Below the pieces are notes generated by a model that ran no database searches, was not told the origin of the DNA, and worked only from the letters and a program-made list of their open reading frames with translations. 5,037 nt of DNA from Dehalococcoidia bacterium UBA1328. GTDB taxonomy: Bacteria > Chloroflexota > Dehalococcoidia > Lucifugimonadales > Lucifugimonadaceae. Position 1 is the stretch's first letter. Every line of letters starts with the position of its first letter. Below are positions 1 to 5,027 of this stretch, piece by piece. The translations under genes were made by a program, and so were the position numbers. The stretch spans positions 1-5,037 of the forward strand of contig DBTA01000061.1 in assembly GCA_002306815.1 (NCBI GenBank), written 5' to 3'.

Positions 1-2
1 CA

Positions 3-410
3 CATCTCGGATACGGAATCCCGCTGATGATCGGTGCAAAGATCGCCGACCCAAGCAAGTTCTGCGTCAACTTCATGGGTGATGCTGCGTTCGGAATGTC
101 AGGTCTCGATCTCGAAACCGCGAACCGTGCCGGAGCGCCAATCACAACGATCCTCCTTAACAACGGAACGATGGGTGGTTACAACCGGTCGCTGCCAACT
201 GCGATGGGCGAGTTTGGCGCAGGAAACATGACAGGTGATTACGCCGGAGTTGCAGAAGCGCTTGGTGGGGTAGGCATCAAGGTCGAGGATCCCCTTGAGA
301 TTGGCGCTGCTCTTACCCGTGCTCGCCAGATCAACTTCGATGAGGGCAAGAGCGTGTTGATCGATGTAAAGACTCAGCAGGAGCTGAAGTTCTCCGCGTA
401 CGCCGACTAA
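3..410 (+). CDS. Thiamine-diphosphate-dependent enzyme, C-terminal part (acetolactate synthase / oxalyl-CoA decarboxylase-like), 5' truncated by window
   Basis: The reading frame is open from the window edge, so only about 135 C-terminal residues of a protein usually near 550-600 residues are visible. It begins with HLGYGIPLMIGAK, the stretch that precedes the cofactor site in this family. The ThDP/Mg motif follows: GDA (Asp codon at 81) and, 26 codons later, the NN pair (codons at 159 and 162), followed by GTMGGY. GDA in place of GDG is normal in acetolactate-synthase relatives. The GDAAFGMSGLDLETANR segment resembles oxalyl-CoA decarboxylase and acetolactate-synthase-like proteins. Such enzymes carry out ThDP-dependent decarboxylation or carboligation of 2-oxo acids or acyl-CoAs in the cytoplasm. 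The substrate cannot be told from this part. The tail (VLIDVKTQQELKFSAYAD) ends at a TAA and looks complete. A terminator-like hairpin follows within 25 bp. The family is secure, the exact reaction is not. Confidence 0.9.
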   Translation, partial: HLGYGIPLMIGAKIADPSKFCVNFMGDAAFGMSGLDLETANRAGAPITTILLNNGTMGGYNRSLPTAMGEFGAGNMTGDYAGVAEALGGVGIKVEDPLEIGAALTRARQINFDEGKSVLIDVKTQQELKFSAYAD

Positions 411-430
411 CTCGGTCAGTAAAAAACGTA

Positions 431-469
431 AAAAAAGGCAGTAAGCATTCCCCGCTGACTACCTTTTTT
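431..469. terminator. Bidirectional Rho-independent-like terminator between convergent genes
   Basis: Arm aaaaaaggcagt (431-442) pairs with actacctttttt (458-469) over 12 positions with one C-A mismatch. The loop can extend with agc/gct. The right arm ends in six Ts, serving the plus strand. The left arm begins with As, giving a T tract on the minus strand. It starts 20 bp after the stop of the ThDP enzyme and could also stop transcription from the convergent hydrolase gene. The GC core is short, so strength is uncertain. Confidence 0.65.
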
Positions 470-631
470 ACTCGAAATTTACGGGGTGCCGACTTGGGTT
501 CAACGACATTTGTTAACTAGCGGGCTGGCTATGTATATAAATTTGCTGACGAATATTGTGGCATCGCTCCAACAGTCGCGTACTAGTTCGTAGTAAGTAA
601 CAATCACCCCATGAGGGCGTTTTGATCCAGA

Positions 632-657
632 CTCTCCCCCTCGCAGGGAGAGGGGGT
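632..657. repeat. GC-rich inverted repeat, possible interspersed repeat fragment or 3' hairpin of the hydrolase gene
   Basis: CTCTCCC (632-638) pairs perfectly with GGGAGAG (646-652) around a 7-base loop. A competing register pairs CCCCCT with AGGGGG. It lies 11 bp beyond the stop codon of the minus-strand hydrolase, so it could form at the 3' end of that mRNA, but no T tract follows on the minus strand. The strong C/G strand asymmetry resembles short dispersed repeats found between genes in many environmental bacterial genomes. That likeness is from memory and the copy number here is unknown. Confidence 0.45.
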
Positions 658-662
658 AGGAG

Positions 663-1457
663 TTATTTGTCGAATGAAGCTAGTATGCGCGCTGATGCTT
701 CCTCACAGGCTTGAAGGGCGGCATCAATTAGCCCGAACGAGCCATTGAAACCGTGATTCATTCTCTTGTACTCGGTGTACGTAACGTTGTTCCCGGCTGC
801 TTTAAGGGCTGCTGCGTAATCAGCAGCCTCATCCAGAAGCGGATCGTACTCGGCGGCTATCACCGTGGCGTCGGGTAAGCCAGAAAGATCTTTTGCTCGA
901 ATCACCGACGCGTAGGGATTATGTCCGTCGCCATCGGAACCAATGTATTGATCCCAGAACCACTTCATGCCTTCGGTAGTTAGTCCGTAACCCTCAGCAT
1001 TGGCAATGACAGATGGACGCTCAAACTCCATGTCAATCACTGGACAGAAAAGAACCTGATGTTTGATGCTGGGACCTTTACAGTCGCGAGCCATTTGTGC
1101 GACGGCGGCGGATAGATTTCCACCGGCAGATGTACCTGAGATCGCAATTTTGGATGCATCAACTCCAAGTTCGTTCGCGTTTTCTACCGCCCACACCGTC
1201 GCTGCGTAGCAATCTTCAGGAGCGGCTGGGAATTTGTGTTCAGGCGCCATTCGATAATCGACAGATACAAGCACAGCGTTGAGGCGATTTACTAACCCAC
1301 GCGACATTGAGTCCTCGGTGTCGAGATCTCCAATTACCCATCCTCCCCCATGGAACAACATGATGAGAGGGTGCGGCCCGTCCGTGGTAGGGCGATAGAT
1401 CCTGATCGGGATTTCACCAACGGGTCCTGGTATCGACCGTTCAGATATCTCACCCAC
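663..1457 (-). CDS. Alpha/beta hydrolase, hormone-sensitive-lipase (HSL, family IV esterase) type
   Basis: The first conventional start is a GTG, giving 264 residues. The oxyanion-hole motif HGGGW is at 36-40, followed by the family signature YRMAPEHKFPAAPEDC around 68-83. The nucleophile elbow G-T-S-A-G puts the catalytic Ser at 110. The acid is Asp205 in EYDPLLDEA and the base is His235 in NHGF, so the triad is complete. Enzymes of this family hydrolyse short to medium acyl esters or related amides, usually in the cytoplasm, and no signal peptide is visible. Members are normally about 310 residues with an N-terminal cap helix, so this start looks about 47 residues too short. The same frame upstream still encodes family-like sequence (entry at 1458-1598). 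The gene is convergent with the ThDP enzyme and divergent from the kinase. Family assignment is firm, substrate unknown, start doubtful. Confidence 0.92.
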   Translation of the reverse strand: MGEISERSIPGPVGEIPIRIYRPTTDGPHPLIMLFHGGGWVIGDLDTEDSMSRGLVNRLNAVLVSVDYRMAPEHKFPAAPEDCYAATVWAVENANELGVDASKIAISGTSAGGNLSAAVAQMARDCKGPSIKHQVLFCPVIDMEFERPSVIANAEGYGLTTEGMKWFWDQYIGSDGDGHNPYASVIRAKDLSGLPDATVIAAEYDPLLDEAADYAAALKAAGNNVTYTEYKRMNHGFNGSFGLIDAALQACEEASARILASFDK

Positions 1458-1598
1458 TGGTTCTTGGTCAGAAGGAATTGCGTCTTTGATGGCGCGAGCA
1501 TTCGCGCGAGCTGTATCCGGAGTGACATCCCGGTTGTCCGGGAATCTGAGCGCTGCGCGCCTGTCGAGCAGTTGTTTTGCCTGTGGATGAAGTGGGAT
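1458..1598 (-). other. Probable missing N-terminus of the hydrolase, in frame, opening with ATC
   Basis: In the hydrolase frame upstream of the GTG, 47 further codons are open. They begin IPLHPQAKQLLDRRAAL, then VTPDTARANARAI, and run into EPVGEISERSIPGP. This closely matches the usual opening of HSL-type hydrolases (Met-Pro-Leu-x-Pro-Gln-x-x-x-Leu-Leu, then a Thr-Pro-x-x-Ala-Arg segment). Including it gives 311 residues, the usual family length. The first codon is ATC (minus strand, 1598-1596), directly after an in-frame TAG (1601-1599). No ATG, GTG or TTG lies in frame between it and the GTG at 1457. The likely readings are a start lost by a G-to-C change, a base error, or non-standard initiation. 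Confidence 0.7.
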
Positions 1599-1605
1599 CT
1601 AAGTA

Positions 1606-1644
1606 TCTGATAAATCGAGTAAAATTTTTCAGGAATTTATCAGA
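1606..1644. promoter_or_regulatory. Perfect 10-bp inverted repeat in the divergent promoter region (candidate operator)
   Basis: TCTGATAAAT (1606-1615) and ATTTATCAGA (1635-1644) are exact reverse complements separated by 19 bp. The arm centres are 29 bp apart, close to three helical turns, which fits binding by a protein with two recognition units. It sits in the 89-bp gap between the hydrolase (minus) and the kinase (plus), where both promoters must lie. On the minus strand a -10-like GATACT (1607-1602) overlaps the left arm. No regulator gene is visible nearby. A cruciform or mRNA hairpin is possible, but the AT-rich arms favour a DNA site. Confidence 0.5.
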
Positions 1645-1674
1645 GATGCGATAGCGTGTCTGTCAGCCTGAGAC

Positions 1675-1680
1675 TAAAGT
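1675..1680 (+). promoter_or_regulatory. Candidate -10 element for a leaderless kinase transcript
   Basis: TAAAGT fits the TAnnnT -10 pattern and ends 7 bp before the kinase ATG, the distance expected if transcription begins at or next to the A of the start codon. No Shine-Dalgarno sequence precedes that ATG (taccggt only), which supports a leaderless message. No good -35 hexamer was seen 17 bp upstream. Confidence 0.35.
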
Positions 1681-1687
1681 TACCGGT

Positions 1688-2281
1688 ATGACTGACACTC
1701 AGAAGAGCTATTCGTCCTTCGAGTCGATCTTGAACACGCTCCGAGCAAGCTTGGAATCCAGCGAAGGCGATGTGGTTTTTGTTGGAATCGACGGGTTTGG
1801 CGCGTCTGGAAAATCAACTCTTGCAGATCACCTGGCAGCGGAAATAAGCGACTGCTCTATTGTTCGTATCGACGACTTTGGAGATTGGAGTCCTCATCTG
1901 GATTGGAGCTCTAGTACTTTCCCTGAACAGGTAGTTGAGAGGCTCCGTTCACGAAAATCGATCAGACAAACCCGCTATGACTGGAATACCGACACCATGG
2001 GAGATTGGTTCGAAATCTCCCCAGCAGACGTAGTGATAGTCGAAGGGATTTCAGCATTGAGAAGAGACTTAAGAGATTTCTGGAATCTCTCTGTTTGGGT
2101 CGACTGCCCGAGCGAGACACGGATTGAAAGAGGCATCTGGCGCGATGGTGAGCATATGCGCCATAAATGGATATACGAATGGATGCCCGGGGAAAAGCGA
2201 TATTCGGAAGAGCATTCACCGAAAGAATTTGCCGACTTCGTATTTGATGGATCATGCCGTCAGAGCGAAATTTCGATCTGA
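1688..2281 (+). CDS. Uridine-kinase-like P-loop NTPase / nucleoside-type kinase
   Basis: A 197-residue soluble protein. The Walker A loop is GFGASGKST, residues 36-44, following a beta strand (VVFVGID). IRIDDF near 58-64 (read VRIDDF) holds the acidic pair usual for this kinase group. VVIVEGISALRRDL at 115-128 is the second strand with a conserved Glu. An Arg-rich lid follows (R145 to R152), then KWIYEWMPGEKRY at 160-172, a stretch typical of bacterial uridine-kinase-like proteins. These motifs point to phosphate transfer from ATP or GTP to a nucleoside or other small alcohol; the true substrate of this subgroup is generally unknown. The end at FVFDGSCRQSEISI falls where relatives end (A-D-L-V-V-D-G), so the gene looks complete. 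The ATG has no ribosome binding site and may be read from a leaderless mRNA. It is divergent from the hydrolase and 345 bp from the next gene, so no operon partner is evident. Confidence 0.85.
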   Translation: MTDTQKSYSSFESILNTLRASLESSEGDVVFVGIDGFGASGKSTLADHLAAEISDCSIVRIDDFGDWSPHLDWSSSTFPEQVVERLRSRKSIRQTRYDWNTDTMGDWFEISPADVVIVEGISALRRDLRDFWNLSVWVDCPSETRIERGIWRDGEHMRHKWIYEWMPGEKRYSEEHSPKEFADFVFDGSCRQSEISI

Positions 2282-2626
2282 AAAATCCGATTCCAGATTA
2301 ATGATCGATCGTTGCGGTATATTGTCGATAGTCGTAACGTCAGACGCTGCATTCGAACCATGGAAGAAACGAGGCGTCGGTTATCACGAGATGATCTCGC
2401 GATAACCGACGATTACCGCAAAGCCTATCCCCCTAACTTGCGAAGGTGACTTCTTTATTGAACGTACTGCCGGCTTCAGCGATACAACAAACTGGGTTAT
2501 GTTGAACCCGGCTTAGACTCCCGATTCAATAGTTTTCTCCACGCTCCCGAGTATTGCCCTTAGAATGGTGCGGGCAATTTCCCGGTGGCGTATTTGCCAC
2601 GTTCATAAAGTAGAAACTGGACAAGA
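2282..2626. other. Long intergenic region with several hairpins and no supported gene
   Basis: This 345-bp gap separates the kinase from the enolase-superfamily gene. The first 90 bp hold nothing clear. A strong hairpin lies at 2375-2411. Smaller ones are GGGTT/AACCC near 2494-2509, ATTGCCC/GGGCAAT at 2553-2578 and GTGGC/GCCAC at 2585-2600, the last two just ahead of the next gene. I saw no convincing -35/-10 pair and no frame with recognisable protein sequence. Confidence 0.5.
2375..2411. terminator. Near-perfect 37-base hairpin between kinase and enolase-superfamily gene
   Basis: CGTCGGTTATC (2375-2385) pairs perfectly with GATAACCGACG (2401-2411). After one A/C mismatch, CGAGA (2387-2391) pairs with TCTCG (2395-2399) around a 3-base TGA loop, giving 16 paired positions out of 17. 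It starts 94 bp after the kinase stop. No T tract follows on either strand, so it is not a classic Rho-independent terminator. It may be an RNA-stabilising 3' hairpin, a factor-assisted terminator or a protein-binding palindrome. Confidence 0.5.
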
Positions 2627-3802
2627 ATGAAGACGATCGGATTCCGAACCATGGTGCTGGGGACTCCCTGGCGAAACCTTACTTATTGCATCATCGAAAC
2701 CGACGAAGGAATTATTGGTGTCGGTGAAGCACGAGTTCTCGGTAAGACCCATACGGTCACTCAATACCTGAAAGACGTTGAACGTCACTTCATTGGTCAC
2801 GATCCATTCGACATTGAGGCGCTTTACCGCCGTTTCACACTGCTTGACTTCGGTAAGCCTGGAGAAGTTGTTTACACCGGTCTGGCTCTTGTCGAGCTAG
2901 CGTTTTGGGACATCATTGGTAAGAAAACCGGTCAGCCCGTTTACAAGCTGCTCGGTGGGCAGGTGAAAGACCGCATTCCTGCTTACGCCAATGGCTGGTA
3001 CACGGTGGAACGCACTCCTGAAGCGTACGCTGATGCAGCTCGAAAAGTAGTTGACCGCGGATATATCGGGATGAAATTCGATCCATTCGGTAGCGGTGAT
3101 ATGGAGCTCGAACGTCCAGAGTTCTTCCGTTCGTTGGATCTTATAGAATCGGTTGCCAGCGTTGCAGGTACCCGTGCGCAAATCATGATTGAAATGCACG
3201 GTAGATTCGCACCTGTTCAGGCAAGAGAGATTGCTCGACACATCGAGAAGTACAACATTGGCTGGATCGAAGAGCCGGTCCGGCCAGGAGACAACCCAGC
3301 ACTAACTTCGGTTCGTCAGCACACGCCATTGCCAATTGCCACCGGTGAACGTCTCTACGGTGCTCCTGAGTTCCGCGAAATCTGGGGTTCTCAGAATGTG
3401 GATGTGCTTCAGACCGACATCACGCAGTCGGGAGGAATTCTCGAAACGAAGAAGATTGCTTCTACCGCAGAGAGTTACTCGATCATGGTTGCACCGCACA
3501 ACGTAGGCGGAATCATTTCAACCATGGCTGCTTTGCACCTCTGTCTTACTTTGCGTAACGCCAAGATTCTTGAACACTTTAACGACTTTGCTGATCCGCA
3601 CGTCAAGAAGGCAGGATCTAACTACCCGGAAGTTGTTGATGGATACTTCCCTGTTCCTGACAAGCCTGGTTGGGGGGTTGAACTTGACGAGGATTTCATC
3701 GACGCAAATCCGCCTGACTACACCGATGCAGGCGTAATCGCGGATCCGGGTCTGAACATGTTCGTCAATGCCAACTGGGCTAAGCGCGGACAGGCCGAAT
3801 AA
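2627..3802 (+). CDS. Mandelate racemase / muconate lactonizing enzyme family protein (enolase superfamily), probable sugar-acid dehydratase
   Basis: The 391-residue length is normal for the family. The N-terminal capping domain opens with a strand pattern typical of these enzymes, then TDEGIIGVGEARV (residues 25-37). The barrel domain has Lys150 in MKFDPFG, the first metal ligand Glu189 in IEMHGRF, EEP at 215-217, Glu241 in TGER, Asp264 in LQTDITQSGG and His291 in APHN. These match the three metal carboxylates plus Asp-His dyad of the mandelate-racemase subgroup. Such enzymes abstract a proton next to a carboxylate and then racemise or eliminate water. HGR after the first ligand together with APHN most resembles galactonate/gluconate-type dehydratases, so a sugar-acid dehydratase is the best guess. 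The first ligand is Glu where many members have Asp, and the usual K-x-K is K-x-D. The ATG is preceded by only a weak GGA five bases upstream. The dioxygenase follows after 174 bp. Confidence 0.92.
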   Translation: MKTIGFRTMVLGTPWRNLTYCIIETDEGIIGVGEARVLGKTHTVTQYLKDVERHFIGHDPFDIEALYRRFTLLDFGKPGEVVYTGLALVELAFWDIIGKKTGQPVYKLLGGQVKDRIPAYANGWYTVERTPEAYADAARKVVDRGYIGMKFDPFGSGDMELERPEFFRSLDLIESVASVAGTRAQIMIEMHGRFAPVQAREIARHIEKYNIGWIEEPVRPGDNPALTSVRQHTPLPIATGERLYGAPEFREIWGSQNVDVLQTDITQSGGILETKKIASTAESYSIMVAPHNVGGIISTMAALHLCLTLRNAKILEHFNDFADPHVKKAGSNYPEVVDGYFPVPDKPGWGVELDEDFIDANPPDYTDAGVIADPGLNMFVNANWAKRGQAE

Positions 3803-3827
3803 GGCTCGTTTCTCGGGCAGGCCATAG

Positions 3828-3871
3828 CGCGTGTCATCCTCAGTTATCGAAAGGTGACATAACCACACGCG
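3828..3871. other. Inverted-repeat structure with two alternative inner stems
   Basis: CGCGTGT (3828-3834) pairs perfectly with ACACGCG (3865-3871). Inside, either GTTAT (3843-3847) pairs with ATAAC (3859-3863), or GTCA-t-CCT (3833-3840) pairs with AGGTGAC (3852-3858) with one bulged T. It begins 26 bp after the enolase-family stop codon and about 106 bp before the dioxygenase start. No T tract follows. It may be a 3'-end hairpin of the upstream message. The competing folds could be chance. Confidence 0.4.
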
Positions 3872-3906
3872 GACGCGATTGAAGCGTCAATCCACTGCGT
3901 CGCATC

Positions 3907-3935
3907 TTGCTAGCTCGTACCTGCTCGCCTAGACT
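3907..3935 (+). promoter_or_regulatory. Candidate sigma-70-type promoter for the dioxygenase gene
   Basis: TTGCTA (3907-3912) and TAGACT (3930-3935) are separated by 17 bp. Each matches the consensus hexamer at four of six positions, and TAGACT fits TAnnnT. Transcription would begin near 3942, giving a leader of about 35 bases that includes the ribosome binding site. This suggests the dioxygenase can be transcribed independently of the gene before it. Confidence 0.4.
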
Positions 3936-3966
3936 GCGCACCACTTGTGAATACGCAGCGTTAATC

Positions 3967-3971
3967 GAGGA
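3967..3971 (+). promoter_or_regulatory. Ribosome binding site of the dioxygenase gene
   Basis: GAGGA ends five bases before the ATG at 3977 and is the only strong Shine-Dalgarno sequence before any start in this window. It fixes the dioxygenase start. Confidence 0.7.
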
Positions 3972-3976
3972 AAATC

Positions 3977-4858
3977 ATGGCGAAAATACTGACTCAAGAT
4001 CAGATCGATCAGTATAACCGAGACGGCTACATCGCTGTACGCGAGGTGTACACCCACGCTGAAGTACGGGAACTTCAAGAAGTGACCGACGAGATGACCC
4101 AGAAGTCGGGAGAATTTTCTGGCCACACTGAATTGTTTGATGTTGATATCAAAGCAGGACACTCAAAGGAAACGCCGAAGTTACGTCGAATCAAGAATCC
4201 TCACTTGCACCACGACGCCTACAACCGGGCGATGCGAAATCCGAAGCTCCTCGATATTCTCGAACAGCTCATCGGACCGAACATTCGACACCACCACACG
4301 AAGCTGAATAACAAGGCACCGGGTGGAGGCGCACAGGTTGAGTGGCATACCGATTGGGGCTTCTATCCAGCAACCAACGACGACATCCTAGAAGTTGGAG
4401 TTGCTATCGACCCCATGACTGTGGAGAACGGCGCGCTAATGGTCGTGCCCGGATCGCACAAAGGTCCTGCCTATGATCATCACGAAAACGGTGTATTCGT
4501 CGGTGCAGTTCAAATGTCGGACGTCGATATGGAATCGGCGGGACAGATCATCTTGAACGACGGTGATATTTCACTGCACCATGTACGTGCTCTTCACGGG
4601 TCCGCACCAAACATGTCACAAAATTCGAGAAGATTGCTGCTCATGGGCTATGCTGCCGCTGATGCGTTCCCTATTGGTGGTTACGGTGACTGGGACAAGT
4701 GGCAGGCGGACATGCTGCGCGGTGTTGGTACGAATGTTCCTCGCTTCAATGGAGCACCGGTGAGAATTGCCGAGCCAAAGCCTGCTGACAAAGGATCAAT
4801 ATTCGAGATTCAGGAAGAATTGAGTAAGACTCACTTTGAGGAAGTGAAGCCCACCTGA
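3977..4858 (+). CDS. Phytanoyl-CoA dioxygenase (PhyH) family Fe(II)/2-oxoglutarate-dependent oxygenase
   Basis: A 293-residue soluble protein with the PhyH layout. The N-terminus (LTQDQIDQYNRDGYIAVREVY, read in two parts: LTQDQIDQYNRDGY, then IAVREVY) is the usual opening of the family. The iron-binding pair is His124 and Asp126 in EWHTDWGFYP, and the distal iron ligand is His207 in ALHGSAPN. Arg218 or Arg219, 11-12 residues further in NSRRLLL, should bind the 2-oxoglutarate carboxylate. ENGALMVVPGSHKGP around 154-168 is the conserved core strand and turn. The family hydroxylates an unactivated carbon while oxidising 2-oxoglutarate to succinate and CO2. Substrates range from acyl-CoAs to ectoine and small natural products, and nothing here selects one. 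Length and motifs are complete, and the start is fixed by a good ribosome binding site. It lies 174 bp after the enolase-family enzyme, which suggests a role in breakdown of hydroxy-acid compounds, though separate transcription is likely. Confidence 0.92.
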   Translation: MAKILTQDQIDQYNRDGYIAVREVYTHAEVRELQEVTDEMTQKSGEFSGHTELFDVDIKAGHSKETPKLRRIKNPHLHHDAYNRAMRNPKLLDILEQLIGPNIRHHHTKLNNKAPGGGAQVEWHTDWGFYPATNDDILEVGVAIDPMTVENGALMVVPGSHKGPAYDHHENGVFVGAVQMSDVDMESAGQIILNDGDISLHHVRALHGSAPNMSQNSRRLLLMGYAAADAFPIGGYGDWDKWQADMLRGVGTNVPRFNGAPVRIAEPKPADKGSIFEIQEELSKTHFEEVKPT

Positions 4859-4905
4859 TTCCATATTCTTGATCAACTCAGGTAAGCGTATATTTGGGAC
4901 GACCG

Positions 4906-4921
4906 GCTAGAAACGTCTAGC
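4906..4921 (+). terminator. Small perfect hairpin downstream of the dioxygenase gene
   Basis: GCTAGA (4906-4911) and TCTAGC (4916-4921) form a perfect 6-bp stem with an AACG loop, 47 bases after the stop codon; a G-T pair can extend it. Only a broken T run (ttgaatt) follows, so it is a weak terminator candidate. Confidence 0.35.
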
Positions 4922-5027
4922 TTGAATTACGTGAAAAGTGACATATGGTGAATGCGCGTCAGGGCTGGCGATTTCGAATTCTAATGGCAGGATGAGTCGG
5001 CGGAACTTCGGTCGAAATGGAACTGTA

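Larger units (their letters stand above)
411..662. other. Convergent intergenic region without a gene
   Basis: This 252-bp gap separates the ThDP enzyme (plus) from the hydrolase (minus). Besides the terminator-like hairpin at 431-469 and the GC-rich inverted repeat at 632-652, it holds only a small hairpin, TACTA-gttcg-TAGTA at 581-595, and an AT-rich patch around 530-542. No open frame with family-like sequence was seen on either strand. Confidence 0.6.

Noticed and set aside
599..624. Possible terminator CCCC-atga-GGG followed by TTTT
   Set aside because: The stem has only three or four base pairs, too short to call.
1350..1610. Plus-strand open frame opposite the hydrolase 5' end
   Set aside because: It is antisense to well-conserved hydrolase sequence (including the N-terminal extension), has no ribosome binding site and shows no family-like pattern.
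2124..2405. Plus-strand open frame overlapping the kinase 3' end in another frame
   Set aside because: It overlaps the conserved kinase C-terminus, runs into the 2375-2411 hairpin and has no recognisable motif.
2502..2530. TTGAAC and TTCAAT, 17 bp apart, as a promoter for the enolase-family gene
   Set aside because: The hexamers match consensus poorly, and random AT-rich sequence gives similar pairs; position alone does not support it.
2897..3241. Minus-strand open frames inside the enolase-family gene, with further ones at 3302-3499 and 3518-3868
   Set aside because: They are shadows opposite a strongly conserved enzyme, with compositions lacking any domain logic.
4945..4989. Short frames beginning at the ATGs near 4945 and 4952
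   Set aside because: Each hits a stop within about 17 codons and has no ribosome binding site.
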